Of a DNA stretch of 64,000 nt, positions 42,485 to 51,414 are shown piece after piece. The translations under genes were made by a program, and so were the position numbers. How positions within the stretch are numbered: the first letter of the stretch is position 1; each line of letters starts with the position of its first letter. Origin of the DNA: Duganella rivi (GTDB lineage: Bacteria > Pseudomonadota > Gammaproteobacteria > Burkholderiales > Burkholderiaceae_D); the NCBI RefSeq assembly GCF_009857435.1, contig NZ_WWCK01000006.1:579029-643028 (forward strand). The letters are read 5' to 3'. Below the pieces are notes generated by a model that was not told where the DNA came from, ran no database searches, and worked only from the letters and a program-made list of their open reading frames with translations.

Positions 42485-42788
42485 CCAGCAGGGCTTTCAG
42501 TTCGCCCGACTCAAACATCTCGTTCATGATGTCCGAACCGCCGATGAATTCACCCTTGATGTACAGCTGGGGAATGGTCGGCCAGTTCGAGTAGTCCTTG
42601 ATGCCTTGGCGCACTTCCGGGTCTTCCAGCACGTTCACGGTGGCAATGTTTTCAACGCCGCACGCTTTCAGGATCTGGATAGCACGGCCGGAGAAGCCGC
42701 ATTGTGGGAACTGGGCGGTGCCCTTCATGAACAGCACCACCGGGGTGTTGGTCACGGTTTCTTTGATCCAAGTTTGTACGTCGCTCAT
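42477..42788 (-). CDS. grxD: Monothiol glutaredoxin (Grx4 type)
   Basis: Iron-sulfur carrier glutaredoxin of 103 residues with the CGFS active site at Cys30 (FPQCGFSG), the glutathione-binding segments WPTIPQLYIKGEFIGGSDIM and the N-terminal VVLFMKGT. These proteins hand [2Fe-2S] clusters to targets, often with BolA partners; a BolA gene occurs at the end of this window but not beside it. It is upstream of and overlapping with ubiX on the minus strand. Confidence 0.95.
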   Translation of the reverse strand: MSDVQTWIKETVTNTPVVLFMKGTAQFPQCGFSGRAIQILKACGVENIATVNVLEDPEVRQGIKDYSNWPTIPQLYIKGEFIGGSDIMNEMFESGELKALLDA

Positions 42789-42855
42789 AGCTGCCTCTAG
42801 GGTGTAAAGATGTCGAATACCGGCATTTTATAAGAAAATGCCGGCGCCCGTGATT

Positions 42856-45204
42856 TTACCCCCGCAGCTTGGCGAAGGCGGCGGCCATGCTGCCGCCCAT
42901 CGCCGGCTCGCGGGTTTGCGACTTTTGCTGCTGGCCCATGGCGCGGCGGTCGTTGCGGTCGCCGCGCTGCTGCGGCTGCGAACCGGCTTGCGGCGCGCTG
43001 TCGGAGAGGCGCATGGTCAGGGCGATGCGCTTGCGCTTTTCGTCCACTTCCAGCACTTTCACTTTCACCACCTGGCCGGCTTTCACCACCGTGTGCGGAT
43101 CTTTGACGAAGGTGTTGGACAGCGCCGAGATGTGCACCAGGCCGTCCTGATGCACGCCGATGTCGACAAACGCGCCGAAGGCGGCCACGTTAGTCACCAC
43201 GCCTTCCAGGATCATATCCGGGCGCAAGTCCTTGATTTCTTCCACGCCTTCTTTAAAGGTGGCGGTGGTGAATTCAGGGCGTGGGTCGCGGCCTGGCTTT
43301 TCCAGCTCCTTCAGGATGTCGGTGATGGTCGGTACGCCGAACTTGTCGTCGGCGTACTTGGCCGGTTGCAGGCGCTTGATCAGGGCGGTATCGCCGATCA
43401 CGCCTTTGATGTCCTTCTGGATGTCGCTCAGGATTTTTTCCACCAGCGGGTAGGATTCCGGGTGGACTGCCGAGGCGTCCAGCGGGTTCTCGCCGTTCAT
43501 CACGCGCAGGAAGCCGGCCGCCTGTTCGAAGGTCTTGTCGCCCAGGCGCGGCACGGATTTCAGGGCTGCACGCGAAGTGAACGCTCCCTTCAGGTCGCGG
43601 TAGGCGACAATCGCCTGCGCCACCGAGGACGACAAGCCCGACACCCGTGCCAGCAGCGGCGCCGAGGCGGTGTTCACATCCACGCCGACCGCGTTCACGC
43701 AATCCTCGACCACGGCGTCCAGCGTGCGCGCCAGCTGGGTCTGCGACACGTCGTGCTGGTACTGGCCGACGCCGATCGATTTCGGATCGATCTTGACCAG
43801 CTCAGCCAGCGGATCTTGCAGGCGGCGCGCAATCGACACCGCGCCGCGCAGCGACACGTCCATGTCCGGCAGCTCTTTCGAGGCGTACTCCGACGCCGAG
43901 TACACCGACGCACCCGCCTCGGACACCACGATTTTGCTCATTTTTTGCTCAGGGAAACGCTTGAGCAGGTCTTGCGCCAGCTTGTCGGTCTCGCGCGAAG
44001 CGGTGCCGTTGCCGATCGAAATCAGCGATACATTGTGCTTCATGGCCAGCTTGCCCAGGGTGTGCAGCGAGCCTTCCCAGTCATTTTTCGGCTGGTGTGG
44101 ATAAATCACGGCGGTATCCACAACCTTGCCGGTGGCGTCCACCACCGCCACTTTGACGCCGGTGCGCAGGCCAGGATCGAGGCCCATGGTGGCGCGCTGG
44201 CCGGCCGGGGCTGCCAGCAGCAAGGCTTTCAAGTTGGTAGCGAATACGTTGATGGCTTCCAGCTCGGATTTCTCGCGCAGTGCGCCCATCAATTCTGTAT
44301 CCAAATGCATGAAGCTTTTCACACGCCAAGTCCAGCGCGCGGTGTCTGACAGCCACTTGTCGGCCGGGCGGCCGGCGTTCTTGATGCCGAAACGGGCGGC
44401 AATGCGGCTCTCGCACGGATTGTGCGGCGCGTCCCACTTTGGTTTTTCCGGCTCGGAATCGAGGCGCAGGGCCACATCCAGCACGCCTTCACGGCGGCCG
44501 CGCATCAGCGCCAGGGCGCGGTGCGACGGCACGCTGGCCAGCGGCTCGGAATAATCGAAATAATCGGCGAATTTTTCGCCCTCTTCTTGCTTACCTTCAA
44601 TAACTTTCGACTCAACAATGCCATGCTCTTGCACATATTCGCGCAAGGATTGCAGCAAGGTAGCGTCTTCGGCAAAGCGTTCCATCAGGATCTGGCGCGC
44701 GCCGTCGAGGGCGGCTTTGGTGTCGGCCACGCCCGGATTGTTGCCGTCGGCGGTGGTGAAGGCTTCGCGCAGGTACTTGCCGGCTTCCGTCTCAGGATTC
44801 AGTTCTGGATTGTCGAGCAAGCCGTCCGCCAGCGGCGCCAGGCCCGCTTCGATGGCGATTTGCGCCTTGGTGCGGCGTTTTTGTTTGTACGGAAGATATA
44901 AGTCTTCCAGACGGGTCTTGTCTTCTGCGTGCATGACAGCATCTAGCAACTCTGGTGTCATCTTGTTTTGCTCGGTAATCGATGCCACGATACTGGCGCG
45001 GCGATCTTCCAGCTCGCGCAGGTAGCGCAGGCGTTCTTCGAGCAGGCGCAGCTGGGTGTCATCGAGCCCCCCGGTCGCCTCTTTACGATAGCGGGCGATG
45101 AAAGGAACGGTGGCGCCCTCGTCCAACAGGGCGATGGCGGCGGCAACTTGGGCCGGCTTGGCGGCCAGTTCGAGGGCAAGACGTTGTTCGATAGAAGGCA
45201 ACAT
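42856..45204 (-). CDS. tex: Tex-family RNA-binding transcription accessory protein
   Basis: 782 residues. The N-terminal helical domain begins IEQRLALELAAKPAQVAAAIALLDEGATVPFIARYRKE. It is followed by the YqgF-like RNase H fold (GLDPGLRTGVKVAVVDATGKVV), tandem helix-hairpin-helix motifs (NTASAPLLARVSGLSSSVA) and a C-terminal S1 RNA-binding domain (GMILEGVVTNVAAFGAFVDIGVHQDGLVHIS, reading approximately). The tail is basic and Gln-rich. Tex proteins bind nucleic acid and affect transcription of virulence and stress genes. The ATG at 45204 starts the conserved domain. Confidence 0.94.
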   Translation of the reverse strand: MLPSIEQRLALELAAKPAQVAAAIALLDEGATVPFIARYRKEATGGLDDTQLRLLEERLRYLRELEDRRASIVASITEQNKMTPELLDAVMHAEDKTRLEDLYLPYKQKRRTKAQIAIEAGLAPLADGLLDNPELNPETEAGKYLREAFTTADGNNPGVADTKAALDGARQILMERFAEDATLLQSLREYVQEHGIVESKVIEGKQEEGEKFADYFDYSEPLASVPSHRALALMRGRREGVLDVALRLDSEPEKPKWDAPHNPCESRIAARFGIKNAGRPADKWLSDTARWTWRVKSFMHLDTELMGALREKSELEAINVFATNLKALLLAAPAGQRATMGLDPGLRTGVKVAVVDATGKVVDTAVIYPHQPKNDWEGSLHTLGKLAMKHNVSLISIGNGTASRETDKLAQDLLKRFPEQKMSKIVVSEAGASVYSASEYASKELPDMDVSLRGAVSIARRLQDPLAELVKIDPKSIGVGQYQHDVSQTQLARTLDAVVEDCVNAVGVDVNTASAPLLARVSGLSSSVAQAIVAYRDLKGAFTSRAALKSVPRLGDKTFEQAAGFLRVMNGENPLDASAVHPESYPLVEKILSDIQKDIKGVIGDTALIKRLQPAKYADDKFGVPTITDILKELEKPGRDPRPEFTTATFKEGVEEIKDLRPDMILEGVVTNVAAFGAFVDIGVHQDGLVHISALSNTFVKDPHTVVKAGQVVKVKVLEVDEKRKRIALTMRLSDSAPQAGSQPQQRGDRNDRRAMGQQQKSQTREPAMGGSMAAAFAKLRG

Positions 45205-45270
45205 GGTGATGATTCCTAGACAGACAAGCCCGGAATAATACGCCATCAGCCGTCTGAAAGGAGGGCGAAC

Positions 45271-45363
45271 GTGGGGAAGCCCACGCTATCGAACAGGTTT
45301 TACAAGAATTACGTGAACACGAACGCTTCAATGGCGGATAATATTGCCTGTTGCTGTTTTTGA
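45271..45363 (+). CDS. Possible 30-residue leader peptide upstream of the SNF2 gene
   Basis: GTG at 45271 is preceded by AAAGGAGGG with ideal spacing, giving a 30-residue frame (VGKPTLSNRFYKNYVNTN...ADNIACCCF) that stops 17 bases before the helicase ATG. The helicase start itself has no clear ribosome site, so coupling is possible. The peptide has no recognised family, and the frame could be chance; the ribosome site is the only real support. Confidence 0.25.
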   Translation: MGKPTLSNRFYKNYVNTNASMADNIACCCF

Positions 45364-45380
45364 ACTATCTTTGACCAACA

Positions 45381-48300
45381 ATGCGACCTATGGATCTTAC
45401 CCGCGACGACGCCCCTGCCGCCCCTGCTGCTCCAGCACCGGCTACCACACGCCCAGCGCCGCCTGCGAATCAATTGTCGTACGCCGTAGCCACCTGGCTG
45501 CAGCGTGTGGATGCGGCAGCGCATCCCAAGGCCAAGCTCACTCCGCCGCCGGTCGATAACGACCCCAAGCAAACCCAATACAAACTGATCTACGTGATGG
45601 CGCCCACCAGCGGCGGCCGCCACGTAGCGCTGTGCCTGTACAAGGCCCGCCTGCGCCCGAACGGCGACGTGGCGGCGGCCAGTCCGGTCAGCGAGGTATT
45701 TTCGCTGCTGTCGACGCCACCGACTTTCATGACGCAAGCCGACGAAGACCTGATCCGTTTCTTTGTCGCAATGCGCAGCGGCCAGAATTCGCAGACCGGT
45801 TCGGCTACCGAGCCGCGCGGCAAGATCGGCGCGGCGCTGCTGAATATGCTGGCCGAGCAGGACAAATTGTTGTGGGCAAACTCGTGGGCCGACGTCGGCA
45901 ATGGTCTGGTCTATCCGCTCAAGGGCGGCGTGTTGCGCGAAGCGAATCTGGCGTGGCGCGAAGAGGGCAAGGGTTTGCGCTTGGGCTGGCAGGTCGCGCC
46001 GCCGCCGGGCGCCAAGCATGTCGGCGCCGACCAGGTCGACTACATGCTGCCGACCGATCCGCCGTGGTACATCGATAACCTGTCGTGCGGCGTGCTGCAA
46101 TTGAACCAGGGCGGCACCGAGATCCCGCTGGCCGACCTGCAAGCGCTGGTGGCGCAAGCGCCGCTGCTGACCAATAACGACAAGATGCGCGTGTCGCAGC
46201 TGCTGCTGGCGCACGGCCTGCAAGGCTTGATGCCGCTGCCGCAACCGCTGCCGCAGCGCATGCGCGACGACGTCAAGCCGCGTCCGGTGCTGACGCTGGA
46301 TGCGGCCATGCTGGCCGATGGTTCGCTGCAACGCTGGAACGACTTTGCCGTGCTGTCCTTCGATTACGACGGCGAGCGCGTGTCGTTCGATCCATCGCAG
46401 CGCGTGGTGCGCCAAAAAGGCGACGTTACCGAAATCATCCAGCGCGACAGCAGCGCTGAGGACGACGCGCTGGCCGCATTGACCGAGCGCCATTTCGTTG
46501 CGCCTAGCACTCTGCCGCTGAGCAGCGTCAAGGGCGGCCTGTTGCTGCCTAGCCAAGCCGAGTGGATACGCTTTGCCCGCGACGGCATCTCCGCGCTGAA
46601 AGAAGCTGGCTGGAAAATCGAAAAAACCGTCAAGTATCGCTACGACACGCAAGAAGTCGGCGACTGGTACGCGGAAGTAGTGGAAGACGAGGCTGATGGT
46701 GGCCGTGCATGGTTCGATCTCGAACTCGGCATCATGGTCAACCAGGAGCGCGTGCCGTTGCTGCCGGTGCTGGTGCAACTGATCCGCAATGCGCCCAACG
46801 ATTTCAATCCGAAAGTCATCGCCAACCACGGCGAGGAAGACCAGATGCTGGCTACGCTGGCGGATGGCTCGCGCGTTGCCCTGCCATGGGGCCGCGTCCG
46901 TCCGATCTTGAACACGCTGGGCGAGTTGTATTTCAGCGACAAGATCAAGAACTCGCTGCACATGGCCACGCTGGATGCTGCGCGCCTGGACGAACTGGCC
47001 CGCAACGTGGAACTGGAATGGACCGGCGGCGCCGAGCTGCGTGAAATGGGGGCGCGCCTGAACCAGTTTGGCGCGGTGAAACGTGTCGCCACACCGGCCG
47101 GTTTGCAAGCCACCTTGCGTGACTACCAGACCGACGGCCTGTCGTGGATGCAATTCCTGCGCGAGTACGGCTTCGCCGGCATCCTGGCCGATGACATGGG
47201 CCTCGGTAAAACCGTGCAAACGCTGGCACACATCCTCGTGGAAAAAGAAGCCGGCCGCCTGACCGCGCCGGCGCTGGTGATCGCGCCAACCAGCCTGATG
47301 GGCAACTGGCAGGAAGAAGCTGCGCGCTTCGCTCCCGGCCTGAAAGTGCTGCTGCTGCAAGGCAAAGATCGCATGGGCCAGTTCGACCAGATCGATGAAG
47401 CCGATCTGGTGCTGACCACCTACGCCCTGCTGCCGCGCGACGAGGAAAAGCTGCGCGAGCACGATTTCCATCTGGTCATTCTCGACGAGTCGCACTACAT
47501 CAAGAACACCCGTTCCAAGGCGGCCCAGAGCGCCGGCCTGCTGCGTGCGCGCCATCGCCTGTGCCTGTCGGGTACGCCGCTGGAAAACCACCTTGGCGAG
47601 CTGTGGTCGCAATTCCACTTCCTGTTGCCGGGCTTGCTTGGCGACGAGAAGGGCTTCAACACCGTGTTCCGCCATCCGATCGAACGGCAAGATGATCCGC
47701 TGCGCCGCGCGCTGCTGAACCGCCGCATCAAGCCCTTCCTGCTGCGCCGTACCAAGGACAGCGTGGCGAAAGAGCTGCCGCCGAAAACCGAGATGGTGCG
47801 CAAGGTCGAACTGACCGGCGCCCAGCGCGACCTGTACGAAACTGTGCGTCTCGCCATGGATCAAAAAGTGCGCGAGGAAATCGACCGCAAGGGTGTGGCG
47901 CGCAGCCAGATCGTGATTCTGGAAGCGCTGCTCAAGCTGCGCCAAGTGTGCTGCGATCCACGCCTGGTCAAGTCCACCACCAAGAAACAGCAAGCAGCCG
48001 GTTCGGCCAAGCTGGCCGACCTGATGCAGATGGTCGAAGACTTGCTGGAAGAGAAGCGCAAGATCCTGGTGTTCTCGCAGTTCACCAGCATGCTGGAGCT
48101 GATCGAGGAAGAACTGGAAGCGCGCGATATTCCCTATGCCTTGCTGACCGGCGACACCAAAGACCGCAGCGCCCAAGTGGCGGCCTTCCAGCAGGGCGCC
48201 GTGCCTATCTTCCTGATATCGCTGAAGGCAGGCGGTGTCGGACTCAACCTGACGGCGGCCGACACGGTTATCCACTACGATCCATGGTGGAATCCGGCTG

Positions 48301-48518
48301 CGGAAAACCAGGCCACCGACCGCGCGTGGCGTATCGGACAAGACAAGCCGGTGTTCGTGTACAAGCTGATCGCCAAAGGCACGCTGGAAGAAAAAATCCA
48401 AGTCCTGCAACAGAAGAAATCCGACTTGGCGCAATCGATCCTGGCCGAAGGCGAATCGCAGAAGATGGCGCTGACGCAGGAAGACCTGCAGCAGATCTTT
48501 GCACCGCTGGTTGAATAG
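45381..48518 (+). CDS. SNF2-family DEAD/DEAH helicase
   Basis: 1045 residues. The first ~550 hold no family I can name. The SNF2 ATPase core starts near residue 580 (LRDYQTDGLSWMQFLREYGFAG) with Walker A ILADDMGLGKTVQ (about 600-612), the DEAH-type motif VILDESHYIKN (about 699), LCLSGTPLENHLGELWSQFHFL, and the second RecA half with VFSQFTSMLELIEEEL, SLKAGGVGLNLTAADTVIHYDPWWNPAAENQATDRAWRIGQ. Such enzymes move along double-stranded DNA and remodel protein-DNA complexes. It is followed after 9 bases by the histidine kinase. ATG at 45390 is an alternative start. Confidence 0.92.
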   Translation: MRPMDLTRDDAPAAPAAPAPATTRPAPPANQLSYAVATWLQRVDAAAHPKAKLTPPPVDNDPKQTQYKLIYVMAPTSGGRHVALCLYKARLRPNGDVAAASPVSEVFSLLSTPPTFMTQADEDLIRFFVAMRSGQNSQTGSATEPRGKIGAALLNMLAEQDKLLWANSWADVGNGLVYPLKGGVLREANLAWREEGKGLRLGWQVAPPPGAKHVGADQVDYMLPTDPPWYIDNLSCGVLQLNQGGTEIPLADLQALVAQAPLLTNNDKMRVSQLLLAHGLQGLMPLPQPLPQRMRDDVKPRPVLTLDAAMLADGSLQRWNDFAVLSFDYDGERVSFDPSQRVVRQKGDVTEIIQRDSSAEDDALAALTERHFVAPSTLPLSSVKGGLLLPSQAEWIRFARDGISALKEAGWKIEKTVKYRYDTQEVGDWYAEVVEDEADGGRAWFDLELGIMVNQERVPLLPVLVQLIRNAPNDFNPKVIANHGEEDQMLATLADGSRVALPWGRVRPILNTLGELYFSDKIKNSLHMATLDAARLDELARNVELEWTGGAELREMGARLNQFGAVKRVATPAGLQATLRDYQTDGLSWMQFLREYGFAGILADDMGLGKTVQTLAHILVEKEAGRLTAPALVIAPTSLMGNWQEEAARFAPGLKVLLLQGKDRMGQFDQIDEADLVLTTYALLPRDEEKLREHDFHLVILDESHYIKNTRSKAAQSAGLLRARHRLCLSGTPLENHLGELWSQFHFLLPGLLGDEKGFNTVFRHPIERQDDPLRRALLNRRIKPFLLRRTKDSVAKELPPKTEMVRKVELTGAQRDLYETVRLAMDQKVREEIDRKGVARSQIVILEALLKLRQVCCDPRLVKSTTKKQQAAGSAKLADLMQMVEDLLEEKRKILVFSQFTSMLELIEEELEARDIPYALLTGDTKDRSAQVAAFQQGAVPIFLISLKAGGVGLNLTAADTVIHYDPWWNPAAENQATDRAWRIGQDKPVFVYKLIAKGTLEEKIQVLQQKKSDLAQSILAEGESQKMALTQEDLQQIFAPLVE

Positions 48519-48527
48519 GAGACGGCG

Positions 48528-49664
48528 ATGACGCAGACGATAGCGGAACTCCAGGCGGCCCTCAAGCAGTCGCAAGCGAACGAGGCCCGCTACCGGCTGC
48601 TGCTTGATCACAGCAGCGAAATCAGCTGGATGGCCGACTGCGCCAGTCTCCAGCTGACGTGGCTGAGTCCGGCGGCCGAGCGGCAATTCGGCTACACCCT
48701 GGAAACCGCGCAGGCGCTGGCTGCCGGCCTGCTCAAGGATTTGCAGGCGCGGCTGTCGCGCTACGCCGAGGGCGACCTGAGCCGTCGTCGCTTGCTGCGT
48801 GAAACCGAGTTGGCGCACAGCGATGGCCACGCGGTGCCGGTGGAAATCGAATCGACCCTCATCCTGGACGAGCATGGCACGCCGTCCACCGTGGTCGGCG
48901 TGGTGCGCGACCTCACCGCGCGGCGCGAGCTGGCCGTGCAGCAAAAAAAATTCGCCTCCATGCTGTCGCATGAATTCCGCACACCGCTATCGACCATCGA
49001 CGGCGCCGTGCAGCGGCTGGAAATGACCGGCAGCCATCACGACGAAGGCACCCGCAAGCGCTACCGCAAAATCCAGACGGCCGTAGACCGCATGCTCGCC
49101 ATGCTGGATGAATATCTGTCGCCGGAGCGCATGGCCAGCATTGGCCGCGAGCGCCAACCCAACGAAATCAACCCGTCCATGCTGTTGCAATCTGCGGCCG
49201 AGCAAGCCCAGCGCCGTCGCAAAACGGTCACGGTGCAGACCCAGGAGCTGCCGCAGTGGATGCGCTGCGACCCTTCCGGCATGCGTTTGTGTCTCGAAAT
49301 CCTGCTCGACAATGCAATAAAGTACACAAGCGATAATATTCCGATAGAATTGGTGGGGAGAATTGCAACAGAAGGTGGCGTCGAATTTTTAGTGCGCGAT
49401 CATGGCGCCGGCATCCCGGAAGCGGAATTGCCGCATGTTTTCGACAAAGCCTATCGCGGCAGTAACGCTGCAAGCGTGGCGGGATCAGGGCTGGGCCTGT
49501 ACATGGCACGCTCGATAGTCGATGTCCACGGCGGCACGGTGACGGCCCGGAATGTTTCTGAAAGCGGCACGGAATTTCGGATTTGGTTGCCCGTGGCGGC
49601 CAATGCCGGGAAAAGCCTTGCGCCTGCCGATGCCAGCAGTGATAATTCCTTGGACGCAAGCTGA
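48528..49664 (+). CDS. Cytoplasmic PAS-domain sensor histidine kinase
   Basis: 378 residues with no membrane helix. A short coiled coil is followed by a PAS domain (RLLLDHSSEISWMADCASLQLTWLSPAAERQFGYT; ~20-130), then the HisKA helix with His148 (SMLSHEFRTPLSTIDGA) and an HATPase domain with the N box LCLEILLDNAIKYT, G1 VRDHGAGIPEAELPHVFDKAYRG and G2 AGSGLGLYMARSIVDVHGG. It therefore senses an internal signal. It lies 9 bases after the SNF2 gene and 51 before the response regulator, which is its probable partner. Confidence 0.93.
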   Translation: MTQTIAELQAALKQSQANEARYRLLLDHSSEISWMADCASLQLTWLSPAAERQFGYTLETAQALAAGLLKDLQARLSRYAEGDLSRRRLLRETELAHSDGHAVPVEIESTLILDEHGTPSTVVGVVRDLTARRELAVQQKKFASMLSHEFRTPLSTIDGAVQRLEMTGSHHDEGTRKRYRKIQTAVDRMLAMLDEYLSPERMASIGRERQPNEINPSMLLQSAAEQAQRRRKTVTVQTQELPQWMRCDPSGMRLCLEILLDNAIKYTSDNIPIELVGRIATEGGVEFLVRDHGAGIPEAELPHVFDKAYRGSNAASVAGSGLGLYMARSIVDVHGGTVTARNVSESGTEFRIWLPVAANAGKSLAPADASSDNSLDAS

Positions 49665-49715
49665 TTGTCCCAGGTCTGGGCACAATTGCCCAACAATTGA
49701 ACGAATGGCGCATCA

Positions 49716-50396
49716 ATGACGCAAATACTCATCGTGGAAGACAATCTCGACTACGCCGAAGAAATGGCGGAGTTCCTGACTGAACTTGAACACGAAGTAC
49801 ACATCACCAACAACGCCAGCGATATGTGGTCGGCCCTCAGCCAGGGCAATGTGGGCGTGGTCGTACTCGACCTCGGCCTACCGGACGAGGACGGCTTCAA
49901 TGTGATTCCGCGCATGCGCCAGCTTTATCCGCAAATCGGCTTGCTGGTGCTGACTGGCCGCGTGGCTTTCGACAATCGCATCCTGGGTTTGCGCCTTGGC
50001 GCGGACCATTACTTGACCAAGCCTATCAAATTCCCGGAATTGGCGGCGCACATTGAAGCGCTGGACCGCCGCGTCGGCCCGCAAGAGACGATTCCGGCGC
50101 CAAGCAAGTGGACGCTCAAGGTCAGCGCCCGCCAGCTGGAACTGCAAGGCATGGCGATTACGCTGACCGAGAAAGAGTGCAATTTCCTGCACCTGCTGAC
50201 CATCAACACGCGGCCGGTGCCGCGCCAGGTGATCGTGGCGGGCATTGGTGGTGACGACCCGGATGCGGGCCGCCGCGTGGACATGCTGGTGTACCGCCTG
50301 CGCAAAAAAGCGCGTACCGGTCTCGGCCAAGACCTGCCGCTGCGCAGCGCGTACGGCGAGGGCTATAGCCTGTCGGCCAGCTTTAATTTATCCTAA
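49716..50396 (+). CDS. OmpR-family response regulator
   Basis: 226 residues. The receiver domain has Asp52 as phosphoacceptor (VVLDLGLPDEDG), Thr80 and Lys102 (LTKPIKFPEL) as switch residues. The C-terminal winged helix has LTEKECNFLHLLTINTRPVPRQVIV and the DNA-contact region GRRVDMLVYRLRKKAR, ending LRSAYGEGYSLSASF. It forms a two-component pair with the upstream PAS kinase. Targets are unknown. A palindromic repeat follows 16 bases after its stop. Confidence 0.94.
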   Translation: MTQILIVEDNLDYAEEMAEFLTELEHEVHITNNASDMWSALSQGNVGVVVLDLGLPDEDGFNVIPRMRQLYPQIGLLVLTGRVAFDNRILGLRLGADHYLTKPIKFPELAAHIEALDRRVGPQETIPAPSKWTLKVSARQLELQGMAITLTEKECNFLHLLTINTRPVPRQVIVAGIGGDDPDAGRRVDMLVYRLRKKARTGLGQDLPLRSAYGEGYSLSASFNLS

Positions 50397-50412
50397 AACC
50401 CAAACCGATAGA

Positions 50413-50442
50413 GGGGTCTGACCCCGTACGGGGTCAGACCCC
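50413..50442. repeat. 30-bp perfect palindrome, copy C
   Basis: Identical over all 30 bases to the palindrome in copy B (half: GGGGTCTGACCCCGT) and matching copy A except for the outermost pair. The 80-base companion sequence of copies A and B is missing here. It lies in the gap between the response regulator and the RAYT gene. Confidence 0.9.
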
Positions 50443-50470
50443 GCAGCGGACCGCAGTGCGGGGTACAAAT

Positions 50471-50524
50471 AGGGACGGAGTCACGCCGTTTTGCACAGGC
50501 GCTGAATCTAATGGGGACGGAGTC
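50471..50524 (+). repeat. Paired REP-like repeats upstream of the RAYT gene
   Basis: Two direct copies, AGGGACGGAGTC at 50471-50482 and GGGGACGGAGTC at 50513-50524, spaced by about 30 bases. Reverse-complement versions occur downstream of the transposase gene, so the four copies bracket it in inverted orientation. Confidence 0.8.
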
Positions 50525-50529
50525 ATATT

Positions 50530-50562
50530 AAGGGGGTAGAATTTGGGTTTTATCACCCCCTT
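50530..50562 (+). repeat. Hairpin directly before the RAYT start
   Basis: AAGGGGGT (50530-50537) pairs with ACCCCCTT (50555-50562) and runs into Ts, 12 bases before the ATG at 50575. It resembles a terminator or an attenuating leader hairpin, and no ribosome site is visible between it and the start codon. Confidence 0.6.
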
Positions 50563-50574
50563 TTTATTATTTGT

Positions 50575-51276
50575 ATGGCACGCCTGCCCCGTTTAATCGT
50601 TCCCCACCAGCCGCATCACGTCATCCAGACCGGCGCCAACAATCAAGACGTGTTCCTTGACGCTGAAGATTACCAAACCTTCCTCGGCTGGCTGCGTACC
50701 GCCGCCAAAACCTACAAAGTGGCAGTCCACTGCTACGTTTTGATGCCAAATCACCTGCATTTGCTGGTCACGCCCTCCGATGACACCGGCTTGGGCCAGA
50801 TGATGCAATGGGTGGGCCGCTATTACGTGCCTTATTTCAACCAAAAGTATTCCCGCAGTGGAACTTTGTGGAACGGGCGCTACAAAACCTCGCTGATCGA
50901 CGCTGACGCCTACTTTATGTTGTGCAGCCGTTACATCGAGTTCAATCCTGTACGCAACGGCATGGTGGCGCGGGCCGAGGACTATCCGTGGTCGAGCTAC
51001 TGCCACCATGCCGGCATCCGCCCGGACGGCCTGGTGACCGACCACGCCAAGGTGTGGGAACTCGGTAACACGCCATTCCAGCGCGAGGCCGCCTACAGCG
51101 CGCTGTCCCAGCCGGCGCTGACTGCTGACGAAATCACTTTAATTGGCAAATCGCTACTCAAAGGCTGGCCGCTGGGCTCGCAGCAGTTCCAGACCGCTCT
51201 GCAAGCCAAGGTAAAACGGCAGGTATTGCCGGCAAAACGCGGCCGGCCGTTCAAAATAAAGCCTGCCACCGAATAA
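50575..51276 (+). CDS. REP-associated tyrosine transposase (RAYT), Y1_Tnp family
   Basis: Single-strand DNA transposase-like protein of 233 residues. The HUH motif is His60-Leu-His62 (MPNHLHLLVTPSDD) and the nucleophile Tyr120 (LCSRYIEFNPVRNGMV), with GTLWNGRYKTSLID between them. The N-terminus MARLPRLIVPHQPHHVIQTGAN is typical of the group. A basic tail (VKRQVLPAKRGRPFKIK) probably binds DNA. No tnpB is present, which separates it from IS200/IS605. It is flanked on both sides by inverted REP-like sequences, the usual arrangement for RAYTs, which are domesticated and maintain REP elements. It lacks a clear ribosome site. Confidence 0.92.
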   Translation: MARLPRLIVPHQPHHVIQTGANNQDVFLDAEDYQTFLGWLRTAAKTYKVAVHCYVLMPNHLHLLVTPSDDTGLGQMMQWVGRYYVPYFNQKYSRSGTLWNGRYKTSLIDADAYFMLCSRYIEFNPVRNGMVARAEDYPWSSYCHHAGIRPDGLVTDHAKVWELGNTPFQREAAYSALSQPALTADEITLIGKSLLKGWPLGSQQFQTALQAKVKRQVLPAKRGRPFKIKPATE

Positions 51277-51282
51277 GGCTTC

Positions 51283-51341
51283 ACTCTGTCCCCAATTAAA
51301 AAAATAAGCTTCTGAGGAAAATTTAATTCGACTCCGACCCT
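51283..51341 (-). repeat. Paired REP-like repeats downstream of the RAYT gene
   Basis: ACTCTGTCCCC at 51283-51293 and GACTCCGACCCT at 51330-51341 are reverse complements (with one or two changes) of the upstream GGGGACGGAGTC copies. They start 7 bases after the RAYT stop and end about 75 bases before gltB. Confidence 0.75.
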
Positions 51342-51414
51342 AATTTTTCTTGTTGAGGTTTACGCTGCATTGCACTAACCTTGCGTTTCGAGCCACAGTC
51401 CCTGGAGTTTAGCC

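Noticed and set aside
45309..48971. Open frame of over 1200 codons on the minus strand opposite the SNF2 helicase and kinase
   Set aside because: It is rich in Arg, Gln and His with no family motif, exactly the composition expected of an antisense shadow of GC-rich coding DNA; the plus strand carries all helicase and kinase motifs.
50575..51276. IS200/IS605 insertion sequence
   Set aside because: There is no tnpB and no defined IS ends; the protein and flanking inverted REP copies fit a RAYT, which is a single-copy domesticated relative.
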